A DNA stretch of 64,000 nucleotides from NCBI GenBank assembly GCA_965153355.1, contig OZ231127.1, positions 75,392,001-75,456,000 of the forward strand. Reading direction: 5' to 3'. This document shows, in pieces, positions 1 through 12,730 of the stretch (position 1 is its first letter; the number at the start of each line of letters is the position of its first letter). The position numbers and the translations under genes are program-made. This DNA is from Flaccisagitta enflata (lineage: Eukaryota; Chaetognatha; Sagittoidea; Aphragmophora). The notes below the pieces were generated by a model, which was not told the origin of the DNA, searched no databases, and was given only the letters and a program-made list of their open reading frames with translations.

Positions 1-118
1 TAGATAGAGGGTGTACATTGGAAAAAAAATCAAAAGTAGTTTGACCCCGCGGGGAAGAAAATCAAAGGACCAGGGGGGGGGAAAGGAATCAAAGGTCGTG
101 CAACTATACACACCCCTG
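1..118 (-). repeat. Short interspersed repeat, GGGGTGTGTATAGTTG type
   Basis: The reverse complement matches 23470-23590: AGGGGTGTAYATAGTT, then CTTTTGATTCC, a poly-C run, CTTTGATTTTCTTCCC. No coding content. Confidence 0.5.
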
Positions 119-908
119 AAAAAATTACTATTTTCATCGCACTGAACAACAGTTACAAAAAGAAAAAAATCATCACACTGTGCAACAATCACTAACCGAA
201 AAAAATACGAGAATCTACATTAATGTAGATGTTCTCAATCATTAGATTTCTGTCATGATGATGTCACTTAATCTTTCTAAATGTGCTTTGTGCCCTGTGC
301 AGTGACTGTAAGGACTGAAGAGGTGATACAACAACAGAGGAAATTCGGTCCAAAATGGCAGTTCACTTTGATTTCCATTGGGAGATGAATTTGGCAGATA
401 CAATATTCCAGACATGATGGCGCCTACAGCCGTCCCCAACGGAGATTACATACCATCTTGGTGAAAAGTTTCCTCTGAGCCCTCTGCATGTTTGATATTG
501 GGTTAGGTTATGCCTAAGCAAAGTAATGGTGGAATTTGAAAAAAAGATCTGAATAAGATAGAGTGTTGCAAATTGTTTTCCAGATAGATCTTAGATCTAC
601 TTTCCTATGAAATTTTGATAATTTTCCTGCTTGTTCCAGCAGTTTCTCAAAGTTGCCCAAAAAGCCATTTGTATCATGCCTTGGTAATTGAACTGTACTT
701 ATTCGGTTAAACAATCTCTCTGTTATTGAAATGTCTGGAATAGTTTCATGAAATATTCAAGTTGAGATTTAGATCATTTCTTCCATCACTGTTCATCAGA
801 TTGTGATAACCATTTTTTGTAATTTTTTTTTGTAATTGACATGACTCCCACCCTCTATCAAGATAGTAAATCTTAGTAAGCAGAAAATGTAACCTTCAAA
901 GAGGGATT

Positions 909-913
<5 letters not shown>
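119..913. other. No feature seen
   Basis: AT-rich sequence with short frames only; no splice-supported gene, RNA or clear repeat recognised. Confidence 0.5.

Positions 914-997
<84 letters not shown>
914..997. repeat. GA microsatellite
   Basis: About 84 bp of nearly pure GA. Confidence 0.95.
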
Positions 998-1004
<7 letters not shown>

Positions 1005-1198
1005 CACACCGCGGGAGTTGCGCAAAAAAATGGGAGTCAACGTTTGCTTTTAATGGAAGGGGAGGATTCACTGGCACAGCATATAAAAAGATGGGATTAA
1101 AAAGAGAGACAAGGAAAATGTTTTTTTTATATATTCATTTTATCAGCCATTTAAAGCTTTTTGGCGAAAAAAAAAAGAAAAATAGCAGCCCAAAGGCA

Positions 1199-1840
1199 GT
1201 AAGTGGTCAGCGGTACCCGCGCCCTGCTTGAGAAGTGTGTGATTTACGTTGAAGAGCAGGGCAGCGGCCCCAATTGGGACAAAGTCCTGTAGAACACAGG
1301 GGGAATCTATCCATCTGTCCGTCTGTACATATGTCCGTCTGTTCGTTCCCCCCTGCCCCATCCTCAGGGCTTTGTCTCCTTTGGGGCCTATTCTGACGCA
1401 AATTCTGTTAAATAGCACAATCCAAGAAATATGGCCCAAATCCAAGCAAAATGGCCCAATTCCAAGACTAATGGCCTAGATCCAAGCAAAATGGCTCAAA
1501 TCTGGTCGGAATCTAAGTATCAGAGGCTTTAACATAGGTCAAATAAGGGGTCAAAATGGTAGACCTAAGACCAAAATTGGGGTTTTCTAGCCAGATTTAG
1601 GCCATTGGATTTGGGCCATTATGCTGGGATTTGGGCCATTTTGCTTAGATTTGGGCCATATTGCTTGGATTTGGGCCATTCAACAGGATTTGGGTCAGAA
1701 AAGGCCCCAAAAGAGACAAAGCCTTGAGGATGGGGCAGGGGGGGACGGACATGTGGATGTATGTACGGACGGACAGATGGACAGATTCCCCCTGTGTTCT
1801 ACAGGACTTTGTCCCCTTCGAGGCCGCTGCCCCCCCCCAA
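1199..1840. repeat. Fold-back module CAGCGGTACCCG / GGCAGCGGCCCC with 20-bp minisatellite
   Basis: The GACAAAGTCCTGTAGAACAC block at about 1278 recurs inverted at about 1795. Between them is an ATGGCCCAAATCCAAGCAAA-type minisatellite (1430-1690). The same blocks occur at 31205-31325 and 32360-32466. Confidence 0.6.
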
Positions 1841-2025
1841 AAAAAAACCCACCACTAAATGGAAACATTATTGCATGTGGTCAGAGCCTTTATCAAAGAG
1901 CGAGCGCCCATAACGACCCATTTACTTTGTTTTTAAGGATGTTTTACTATCTGTTTTTTATAGTCTCCATTTCTGCTGTCCGTGTGTCTGTGTTTGTGTG
2001 ACTGTCTTTTGCCTTTGCTCTCTGT

Positions 2026-2028
<3 letters not shown>

Positions 2029-2060
<32 letters not shown>

Positions 2061-2103
2061 GACTGTCTGTTTATCTGTCTATCTGTCTGTCTGTCTCTGT
2101 CTT

Positions 2104-2189
<86 letters not shown>

Positions 2190-2201
2190 AGAGAGATCTC
2201 T

Positions 2202-2275
<74 letters not shown>

Positions 2276-2297
2276 ATCAGCCCGTAGAAACGAGATC

Positions 2298-2374
<77 letters not shown>
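2029..2374. repeat. GTCT, CT, GA, CT compound microsatellite
   Basis: GTCT units, then CT (2107-2186), GA (2205-2272) and CT (2300-2374): neighbouring complementary tracts able to pair with each other. Confidence 0.9.
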
Positions 2375-2378
<4 letters not shown>

Positions 2379-2482
2379 CCAGCTGAAGATCAGCGGTGCA
2401 ATGGAACCAACGAGAAACCGCACTTTTCCTTTATGGCTTTGTTGCCGTTTTACTTTTCTCTTTTTTTCTTATTTCTTCAAAC

Positions 2483-3732
2483 AAGGCCAACACCTATAAG
2501 TCGCGTGCAGGACAAAAATAACTGAACTGACCTGACTCCTTATTGTATCTTTTTATTGAAAATCAGACGTAAATGCAACCCAAACTTGACCCAAACCAGA
2601 ATCAAACCAGACTCAAACCAGACTCAAACCAGACTCAAACCAGAATTAAACCAGACCGAAACCAGGCCGAAACCAGACCTAAACCAGACCAAAATCAGAC
2701 CCAAACCAGACCTTAACCAGACCTAAACCAGCAGATTTAAACCAGCAGACTTTAACCAGCAGACTTAACCCATTAGATTTAAACCAGCAGACTTTAACGA
2801 GCAGATTTAAACCAGCAGATTTAAACCAGCAGACTTTAACCATCAGACTTACCCAGCAGACTTTAACCAGCAGACTTTAACCAGCAGACTTTAACCAAAA
2901 TGACCAAAAATGACCAAAATGACCAAAATAAAAAATGACCAAATGACCAAAATGACCAAAATGACCAAAATGAACAAAAATGAACAAAAATGAACAAAAT
3001 GAACAAATTGACAAAATGACCAAAGATGACCAAAAATGACCAAAATGACCAAAAATGACCAAAAATGACCAAAAATGACCAAAATGACCAAAATGACCAA
3101 AAATGACCAAAAATGACCAAAAATTGAGAACAAAATTGACCAAAAATGACCAAAAATGACAAAAATGACCAAAATGACATAAATGACCAAAAATGACCAA
3201 AAATGACCAAAAATGACCAAAATGACCAAAATGACCAAAATGACCAAAATGACCAAAAATGACCAAAAATGACCAAAAATGACCAAAAATGACAGAAAAT
3301 GACAGAAAATGACCAAAAATGACAGAAAATGACCAAAAATGACCAAAAATGACCAAAAATGACCAAAATGACCAAAATGACCAAAATGACCAAAACGACC
3401 AAAATGACCAAAATGACCAAAAATGACCAAAAATGACCAAAAATGACTAAAAATGACTAAAAATGACCAAAAATAATCAAAAATGACCAAAATCACCAAA
3501 ATGACCAAAATGACCAAAATGACCAAAATGACCAAAAATGACCAAAAATAACCAAAAATGACTAAAAGCAACCAATAATTCCCAAAAACAACAAAAAAAT
3601 GACTCAAAATAACTGCAGACGACCCAAAAAGACAAAAAAAAGCAAAGTGTTACCGACCGACCGACGGACCGACCGACCGACCGACCGACCGACCGACGGA
3701 GCGGGTTGTAGAGTCGCGTGCACGCGACTAAA
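2483..3732 (-). mobile_element. Hairpin-ended modular element, longest copy
   Basis: Runs from AACAAGGCCAACACC to a GACC array (3651-3697), then GAGTCGCGTGCACGCGACTA and AAAAA. The core is two minisatellites: AAACCAGACTC-like (2580-2890) and AATGACCAAA-like (2899-3560). Confidence 0.7.
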
Positions 3733-4035
3733 AAGCGTTCATTAATAGAACACTTGGGGTGAATACGTATTTAGTATAGCAAAAAGGCCAACAGCAGATA
3801 TTGCACTTAATGGGAGATACCAGAAAAAAAATATTGTACCACGTGACTCAATAAGAAAGAAACTTTTCTCTTTTTTTTCCATTTTTTATAACTCAGAGAA
3901 ATAGAGACAAATTGAAATGTGAAAAGTTCGAAATTTATTAGAGCTCCCGTAGAGACGCACACCCCACATTTCGATTTGTCTAGACACAGCATGAGATTGA
4001 CTAAGAATATGTTTTCTTTTTCAAAACCATTTGAA

Positions 4036-4370
4036 ACAAGGCCAACACCTATAAGTCGCGTGCGAGACATAATTAACTGAATTGACTTGAAATGACATAG
4101 AATGACTAAGAATGACTTAGTATAACTTAGGATTACTTAAGATGACTTAAAATGACTTAGAATGACTTAAAATGATGAAAAGGATTATATTGACTAAAAT
4201 GACAATAATGACTTAAAATGACTTAGAACGACTTAGAATGACTTAAAATGACTTAAAATGACTTAAATGACTTAGAATGACTAAAAATGACTGAAAGAAA
4301 TAAAAGTGAAAAAAATAGTAAAGTGTGGACAACCAACCAACCGACCGACCAACAGACGGCATCTTAACGG
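4036..4370 (-). mobile_element. Hairpin-ended modular element, 3' end lost
   Basis: AACAAGGCCAACACCTATAAG start, an AATGACTTAG minisatellite core (4081-4290), and a short ACCGACC array with no terminal hairpin. Confidence 0.6.
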
Positions 4371-4767
4371 ATAAAGCTGTAATGATTGATACTTACTAGA
4401 ATGAAAGATCTCAAAAATCACTTAGGAATTCATTTCGTTTCAACTTTAGACCAAGGAAGTTTGATACGCATGGTAGCCATGGTACGCATAATATATTTGG
4501 ATAGTAATAACAGAAATGAAATGCTCCTGCCTCATTGGCTTCCCACATCACAGCTCCTGCTAGAGTTTACCTATACGCTTTTTTATACGCCACCTCTACC
4601 GGAAGTGGCAGATGAGACGCAAAAACGTATTTGGCGCCAGAATGAGTTTCCCATTGGCGTTTTTCAGGTTTTTCACTTGGCAATGAAGGAGTAGTAAGAA
4701 TTAGGGAATGCATAGTGGATTTTCCGTGATCATTTTGAAAATTTAGTAGAGATTTCCAGAATTTTTT

Positions 4768-5150
4768 TTGCTAGTATCAAAAGATTATTCTTATTTCTTA
4801 TTTCTTTTTATTTTTTATATTTTTGTCAGTTTTCATATTTCATATTTCATGATCCACTTTTCATTTTTCACTTTTCACTTTTCACTTTTCACTTTTCATT
4901 TTTCATTACACTTTACACTTTCTTTGGTTTCACTTTTTTTTTTACTTTTTATTTTTCATTTGTTTTTTTTTCTTATTCTTTATTTTTCTTCTTTATATTT
5001 CATTCATTACTTTTTATCAATTTTTTTTTTCAGTTTGCCATACTTTTAAAAATTCTGTTGTCACTTTTTTCATCTTTTTCATTTATATCTAATGTTTTTT
5101 ACTCATATTCTGTTAATCAAATTCTTTGTAATTATCTCATTTATTATATC
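4768..5150. repeat. T-rich tract with CACTTTT units
   Basis: Pyrimidine-rich low-complexity stretch, including about six TTTTCAC units at 4857-4925. No gene seen. Confidence 0.7.
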
Positions 5151-5320
5151 TTATAATTATATACATTTCACCAGTTGATATATTATGATAAAACAGAAAA
5201 CAAAGTAAAAAAAATGATCGATGATTCTCCCTCATGCTTATATCAAGATTGTATCATCCCAAAAGAAATGCTGAAATGAGTCTAGAATCAAGTTCTTCTG
5301 TTTGTGAGTCTCTCTCTCTA

Positions 5321-6429
5321 CAGTACCTTCCAAGCAAACCCGGCTAAAACTGGAGGATTAATTTTTGTTACTTTAATTTCATTTTCCAAATTTCATTTTT
5401 TGTATCTAACTTAATTAAAAAATACTTAATTCCTTGAACATATTTGGTTTTAAAAAAAAATAACTCGTGAAATCAAAGTGCATGAAGACATCAATATTGA
5501 CTGTTTTAACCCAGACCGTTGGATTTAGCGGAAAATTTTACCTATTCTAGAGTACACAGTCAGCGGACAAAACACAATAGGTATATATATCACTCCGTTG
5601 GTTTTGATCCAATCCACTGATGTTGAACAGAATGCTGTAAATAACAACTGGTTGTTAAAATTACAGCCGGCTGTTACGTTACAAAGTTGGTAAAAATCCA
5701 ACTTTCACTAAATAGAATGAGACCTGCAGATTCATAATTCTGATAGAATTTTGAGAAATTTGACATGTCATAACATATACTTTTATATGAAAATGAAAAA
5801 ATTTAATCAATGTTTAATTTAATTATATTTCTTACAAAAAGTGTTAAGTGTGACATATCAAACTTCTCAGAATTTCATCAGGATTGTGAATCTGCAGGTG
5901 TCGTTCTATTTGATGAAAGTTGGATTTTTGCCAACTTTGTAACTTAACAGCCGGCTGTAATTTTAACAACCAGATGTTGTTTACAGCATTCTGTTCAACA
6001 TCAGTGGGTGATATATATACCTTTTGTATTTTGTCCGCTGACTGTACAAGAACAGCTCAGTCAGACAATTATTTCAGATTTATGGCAATTTACAGATTTT
6101 AAGGACAATTGTCCTAAATTATTTTGAGACAATTGTCCTTTAAAGCTTTAAATGGCAATAAAATCTGAAATAATTATCTGACTGAGCTGTTCTTGTAGTC
6201 TAGGATAGGTAAAATTTTCTGCCGAATCCAATGGTCTGGGTTAGAACACTCAATATTGATGTCTTCATGCTTTTTGATTTCACGAGTTACTTTTTTTAAC
6301 AGCCAAATATGTTCAAGGAATTAAGTATCTTTTAATTAAGTTAGATTCAAAAAATGAAGTTTTGGAAATGAAATTAAAGTAACAAAAATTAATCCTCCAG
6401 TTTTAGCCGGGTTTGCTCGGAAGGTACTG
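5321..6429. mobile_element. 1.1-kb fold-back element with a nested insertion
   Basis: Ends CAGTACCTTCCAAGCAAACC and its near-complement at 6410-6429, TA on both sides (5319-5320, 6430-6431). Long complementary arms cover nearly the whole length. A second fold-back element (5557-6044) is inserted inside. Confidence 0.8.
5557..6044. mobile_element. 488-bp fold-back MITE, CAGTCAGCGGAC type
   Basis: Ends CAGTCAGCGGACAAAA and complement, flanked by TACA on both sides (5553-5556, 6045-6048). The outer element's arms become continuous when it is removed. A diverged relative lies at 45951-46249. Confidence 0.75.
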
Positions 6430-6515
6430 TAACAAAACGGAGATAGCACGTTGATGGCCATGCTCTTAATAATCTTAATAATCTTAATCCATAACTAGAA
6501 AATGGTAACATAACT

Positions 6516-8028
6516 GGTTAATGTCATGGAAAAGGGTCCGTGGAAGGAGTGAAATCCATCAATTTCAAAATGCTAAAAATTGAACAAAACCATACATCAT
6601 CATGTAGCTAACCTTATATCATGTATGAATTGATACTTGGATTTTCTTACGTGAGCTCATTTTTCATACAAATTAGGCCTAATTACACATCTTTTTGCAA
6701 ATATACTAATAATGAATTTAGTTAAATACAATGAAGAAATCAATATGACCATCAAATTCTTTATGAATATGTTCAAGCAATCATGTATGATCATGTTTCT
6801 GAATTTTTCTAAAAAAATTTGAGTTTTTTGAAAAAATCTCTATAAGTACCATTTCTGGCTGGGTGGGTTGTTGGAGGAAAAAAATTTTTTGCCAAGCTCT
6901 GTTTCATGCCAGTGACAAGGTATCTTTAACGGAAGCTTCATGCAAAATTTCAACCAAATCGGACAATTATTTCAAAAGTTATGCCGTTTTTTCAATTTTT
7001 TTTCTAGGTTGGTGGTCTGTCTGGACTCCTTATTCTTTAAGACACACCAGAATATAGGTGAAGAACCTTCTTGATCTAGGTAACAACCATGCAAAATTTC
7101 GTTGGGCTAGCTCAAATAGTTTTTTGAGCAAGTTAATTGAATTAAAGATTTTTTCTAAATTGAGGCACAAAGCATCGCGCCTTTGTGTGAGAAGCGCTGT
7201 GTGGAAACAAAGAATTAACTACGAGGCTTCGTCGGCGAGCGTTACAATTCACTCCCTATTTCAGTATTGATCAACTTTGTAATTTCATTGTGATCAAACG
7301 AATTAGAGTTAAGAATTGAAATTTTATGTGTAGGTACAGAATTTCACCATCTTTCTCATCATGTAGATGAGTTGTCCGTTAATCATGTTACTATGCCTTG
7401 ACAGAGTATGAATCATAGTGTGACACAAGTGTGACACCACCAACAAGGAGCACCTTTGAATTGTAACGCTCTAGGAAAATGTTGATTTCTCCAAAATGAA
7501 ATGGAAAAAATCCTTGAAATTTGGAGGAAATGTCGTTCAACTAGTTGTTTATGCAATGACAAAAGAAAAAATGCTTAATGTTTGAGCAATCATAGGCTTA
7601 CAGAAAAAAATGTCGGCTTATCTCATTTTGAAAAAAAAAAGACAGAAAAATGAAGGGGAAGAGTATTATAATTCAAAGTCATATTTTTTTGTCTTGCAGT
7701 TGAGTTATTGAGTTCAAATTTTTTGCACATATCAATGGAAGGATAGAGATAGCTTACAAGCTATGGGATGACTCTGCTTGACATTTTTTGATTGCTTAAA
7801 CTAGCTTTTTGCTTACAGGGACAAAATCGGGACATGCCAAAAAAGGCCCTTCTACCCCTGTTTTGGACCCCATAGGGGCAGTTGGAGGAGCAAAAATTGG
7901 TTTGGTATGGCGTACCAGGTAGTTAGGTATGTCACCCAACCTTTGTGACCATATTCAAAAGCGATGACACTTCTAAAATGGTGGAGAGTCAGGGTTTTTT
8001 GGGCAGACCCCGATGCGCGGAATTAACC
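6516..8028 (+). mobile_element. GGTTAAT element, copy A
   Basis: 1513 bp, from GGTTAATGTCATGG to CGCGGAATTAACC, flanked by AACT on both sides (6512-6515, 8029-8032). Homologous along its length to 27721-30037 and more weakly to 57630-59125. No open frame of note. Confidence 0.7.
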
Positions 8029-8032
8029 AACT

Positions 8033-8934
8033 TCTATTTTCTTTTATGATATGGACGAAAAGCAAATGAGAACTGTAGAATGAAAAAACACCACCATGCT
8101 TCGCTCAAGTATTTTCCTAAAGAGTCAACGATGCATCACAGGCAATGGGAAACTCATTTCATCTTAAAAAATAGTAGTAATTGTAATACTACTAAAAAAA
8201 ACGTTAAAAAGCGTTTTTTAGGCTAAAAACTCCACTTATACGCAACCTACTATGCTTATAATCTCAATTGTACTTCCGTTATATGCCCCTAGATGATTTT
8301 GTTTGAAACGCCAAACTCAGAACTCAGGAGCCTCCTGCCAACCCGTACGCGGCTAAGCCAGGTTGCCGTGCATGCGTCCAATGGTTGCCGTGTATCCGAT
8401 CAAAGGTTGCCTTTTTACCGTCAATCTGTCGACGATTTGGCATTTACCTTTTGCAAAAAGAACCGTCATCTATTTCGCCTTATATTTTTTTTGCCAATGT
8501 TACAGTCGTCTATTTCGCCTTATATTCATTGCCAACGGAATTGTCATCTCTTCTCTTTTCTGAAGATATCATGCGAAAGATCTCATCTTTATTTTCATTT
8601 TGTCTTTTTTAACTTTTGCTTTAGCTCTGAGCAATGATCATCGCCTGAAACTACCGAGACTGCAATCTCCAGACGGCCTTGACCGGAAAAGGAACGAGAA
8701 CAACGGAAAAATATTTATGTTTTGTTTCAGTCTTATTAAACTGCATATCAATGGTCGTTCAGCCGCGTCTTTTCTGAGTGTCATGCCTCAAACAATCAAA
8801 TTACATGGAGCGTAGATGTACCGGTAGATGCGTCTCTCAGACCGGAAGAAACCGTTTTGATTTTAGCCGAAATGGCTCATATGTATGAGGGCTTCTGACT
8901 CCGAAATAGCCACCCTACAGTCTTGACATCGGGA
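8033..8934. other. No gene seen
   Basis: Short frames of up to 114 codons occur but overlap one another and lack domain or splice support. GTCATCTATTTCGCCTTATA-like phrases repeat about 50 bp apart near 8465-8525. Confidence 0.45.
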
Positions 8935-9158
8935 GATTCCACAGAGACAGGCAGATGTCAGAAATGATGTTAAAGATGAGAGCGTGGCTGAACAAAGCGC
9001 CACCCTGTTCCGCCAACTTTAGGTGCGGAACTCCCCACAAACTCCGTGGGCAGCTCCTTGAGCCTCAGACCGGGAAATCACATGATGGCCTACAGGATCA
9101 AACTTACGACCTCCCTAACGGGAAGCCAGCGCATTACCATTGAGCCACCAGTCGCCCC
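8935..9158 (-). mobile_element. tRNA-derived SINE
   Basis: On the minus strand it starts GGGGCGACTGGTGGCTCAAT, with an A-box-like TGGCTCAATGG and, about 35 bp on, a B-box-like GTAAGTTTGATCC. A non-tRNA body follows. The head cannot be a functional tRNA because no closing acceptor stem follows. The 3' end is not defined. Confidence 0.6.
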
Positions 9159-9608
9159 TTTAATTTCAGCCTGTTAGCTTTTTATTCTTAACCCCTTTTG
9201 AGTCGTGTTCGTTCTTGAAAACACGTTTTGGCAACAGTGGTGGAGCTAAGGAGGAGTAGCAGTGGCAGTTTGGGTGTTGGTGGGAGTGACTGATATGATA
9301 GGGACAGTGCAGTGGTGCTAATGTGGCTCGTGGCAATGCAAGAGTAGTTTTGTGCATTGAAAGAAAAAATTCTGAATCATATTTTTTTTTTGGTTCACTT
9401 TATTTCGTAGATTTTGTGTTTAAGCGATAGCTGTCACTGACAACGACATGTTGTGCAATGGACTGACGTCAGAGAGCATGAATTGAAACGTTTAAGTCTC
9501 ACGCCATCAATTGATCGATAACAGCCACAGAGAGAGAAGCGTGAGCCATAAGGCATCATTAATAAAAGAGATGGAAACGCTCCCGCTCTCTGTTTTTGTG
9601 TATGTATG

Positions 9609-9643
<35 letters not shown>

Positions 9644-10024
9644 TTCTCTCTCCTCTCAACATTCTTGTTCGTGACGAAACAAAGTTTCTAATCAATTCAC
9701 TTCATTTGAATAAAAGGGTAACAGAAATAAATGAGAAATAAGATTAAGATGCGTTTTCTTTTTCGTTGATGCCGTGAAGCCCGAAGAATATCGCGAACGG
9801 AAGCTATTTTCGGCGCTGAAGAATTGTCAAGATGTGCTAAGTTTTGATGATAAAAAATTACATTTAATGATGCTTCTATTTGACTCGCACAACATCACTC
9901 TACCGACACTAAAGCAATATTTGTGAAATGTAACCGAAAAAATCTCGTTTACAGATTCATATGCGCGGGAACTGGATGACGGAGGCGCGATCCCACTGAA
10001 AGATAAAAAAGAATACTTATGAAA
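9159..10024. other. No gene seen
   Basis: Only a small CT tract (9612-9640) and short frames; nothing supported. Confidence 0.45.
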
Positions 10025-10052
10025 ACAAAACAAAACAAATCAAATTACAACA

Positions 10053-10083
<31 letters not shown>

Positions 10084-10179
10084 GTTCTTACATACCGTGT
10101 TGCTTTAAAACACCCGCCAGACCCATCAGCATTTTCAAAGAGTTTTTCCTAAATATGTACTCCCCTGCGAAATAACAAC

Positions 10180-10357
<178 letters not shown>

Positions 10358-10940
10358 GCGACAATAACAACAACGTTGACAACAGAAGTAATTGCTCAAT
10401 CAAAATGAAGATAAAAAGATAATAAACGAATTTGAGAAAAAAGGTAAAACAACGACATAGCCTCATAAACAAAACTTCTGTTTAACCCCTGCTCGTTCTT
10501 ATCTCTCACTCTGCTCTTATCTCTATTTTGCAAGACGTGATTTGCTCAAAGTCTTCTTCAACGAAACAAAAAAAAAATCATCGCACGCGGGAGCAATCTT
10601 ATCTCATACCACCAAATGTGGGTTTTCCTCTCCTTTTAAGATCTCCTGTAGTCCCTTGCATGTAAATCTTCAATTTTGCCTCGTCATCATTGCGCCTCAG
10701 TTGCTTCCTATTTTTTCCCCCCAACACCCTCCCAGTGACGTGGGGGAGGAGGGACGTCAGGGACGTCAGATTACCTCCCTGATGTCGCACACCAAAAACT
10801 CTGATGTTGGATACCACTGGTTGCTGATTACAAAATCAATGAAACAGGTAGGAATGAAAAAAAGAAAACCGATGAAATTGTTTTGTTTATTTACATTTTC
10901 TTTCCTTCCCAAAGGTTGATAGTTTTCTTCATTGTTCACT

Positions 10941-12303
10941 AGGGGTGGGGATAATGCACCTTAGTCGACGGATCAAGCTGCAGGTGAAGAATATGTGCTA
11001 ATGATGAAATAGATATACCAAGTTTCCAGGACCTGAACAGTTTAGCCTAGCTCTCCACCCCCTGGGCTTCAAAAACCCAGAAAGCGACTTTTTTGCTATT
11101 TTGTTGTTTTCCTCCAAATGTGTTAAAAATGATAGAAACTACTAAAACACATTCTTAAATGTGTAACCTGACATGTGATTACCCATTTGGGGTGTGATAC
11201 AGGATTTTTTATGGGTATAGACCCTCCAGAATTACTGCAAAATGATGATTTTTGCCAGTTTTAAGTAATTCAAGTTATATTGTGATATCATCTGTTCAAA
11301 AATTTATGTTACATGTTTATGGCAAGTATGTTGTTAGGGGCAGTCAGTGGGTGGGCAGGGGCAGTAATGCAGGTGGGCTGGGGATGTCTTGTAGGTGGGC
11401 AGGGGCTGTTATGCTTAGAAATCACAATTTTGGCCAATTTTGCATCATTGTAAATTTTCCTATTATGAACCATTCTAAACCTGACATGTGATTATCCATT
11501 TGGGTTATGATGCTAGGTTGCATACCACTCACCTTTAGAATCCTTTTCATACCACTCTCAAATATAATCATGAAATTCGCTTTGGATGAAACAACAGCAA
11601 AGACACATTTTAGCAACATTTTTTAGATTTGATTGCAAAACTGATGTAATAATAAAAAGAGTGTCTGCTTTGAGATGTACAATATCATTATTTATTTTTT
11701 CATGTTTAAGTTGCTTGCAAAGCACTTTGATAGAGTGTGTTCCATCCTAGTGGGTTTCATGTACAGAATACAATGATGCAAAATTGGCCAAATTTATTTT
11801 TAAGCATAACAGCCCCTGCCCACCTCAAAGACAGCCCCAGCCAACCTTCATTACTGCCCCTGCCCACCCACAGACTGCCCCTAACGACATACTTGCCATG
11901 AACATGTAACATAAATTTCCGCACAGATGATATCACAATATAACTTAAATTACTTAAAACTGGCAAAAATCATCATTTTGCAGTAATTCTGGAGTGTCTA
12001 TACCCATAAAAAATCCTGTATCACAGCCCAAATGGGTGATCACATGTCAGGTTACACATTTTAGAATGTGTTTTAGTATTTTCTATCATTTTTTAACACA
12101 TTTGGAAGGCAAAACATGCTTAAAATAGCAAAAAAAATCGCTTTTTCGGGGTTTTGAAGCCATGGGGGCAGGGGGGGTGGAGGGCTAGGCTGAAACTGTT
12201 CCAAAGGTCCTGAAACTTGGTATACCATCTATTCTCATCATGTTAGCTCATATTCTTCACCTGCAGCTAGATCCGTTGACTAAGGTGCATTATCCCCACC
12301 CCT
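10941..12303. mobile_element. 1.36-kb fold-back element with 10-bp target duplication
   Basis: Ends AGGGGTGGGGATAATGCACC and its complement, arms over 450 bp, flanked by ATTGTTCACT at 10931-10940 and 12304-12313. Long inverted repeats and a 10-bp duplication fit a MULE-type non-autonomous element. No coding capacity. Confidence 0.75.
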
Positions 12304-12427
12304 ATTGTTCACTGTTAAACCAATTGTTTTGGTAAATAATTGTTATTTTCTTTGTGCACCTATCAGTTGTGAGGTGGGTGATTTGTTGGACGTAAAGAGT
12401 TTTACATTTACGCATTCCATTTTTGTC

Positions 12428-12631
12428 ACTGAATTTCCTCCTATTCTTTCTCCTTCCACATTGTTAGGATGGACTTCATTACCAATTGTTTTGGTAAATG
12501 TTTTTTTTTTGTACACCTATTAGTTAGGATGTACATGTTTTATTGATGACATCTCCATCAATTTTTGTCACTGAATTTCCTCCCATTTCGTCTCCTTCCA
12601 CATTGTCAGGATGGACTTCATTACCAAGTTT
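12428..12631 (+). repeat. Tandem duplication of the arrestin start junction
   Basis: GTCACTGAATTTCCTCC through AGGATGGACTTCATTACCAA occurs at 12428-12489 and 12570-12631. The upstream ATG (12472) is out of frame with the true start and stops after 23 codons. Confidence 0.75.
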
Positions 12632-12730
12632 GACATTGATGTCGACGAAGAGTTTTACTTTGCCGGCGACATTGTCAGAGGAAAAGTCGTTCTCAATCTT
12701 ATTCAAAATATCAAAGTCACTAGCATCAAG
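12611..12730 (+). CDS. Arrestin exon 1 (start codon)
   Basis: 40 codons, phase 0 at the end (ATCAAG|GTGAGC). The ATG lies one base after a pyrimidine-rich AG, so translation starts at the head of an internal exon. An earlier degenerate copy of this same junction lies at 12428-12489. Confidence 0.8.

Noticed and set aside
2863-3607. Long minus-strand frames rich in Trp/Phe/Ser (GHFWSF repeats)
   Set aside because: All three frames are open because the AATGACCAAA minisatellite lacks stop codons; no splice or domain support.
9080-9158. Functional tRNA gene on the minus strand
   Set aside because: A and B boxes present, but no matching acceptor stem; the sequence continues as a SINE body.
12472-12540. 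Upstream ATG as the real arrestin start
   Set aside because: Out of frame with the arrestin exon and stops after 23 codons; it is a duplicate of the true junction.
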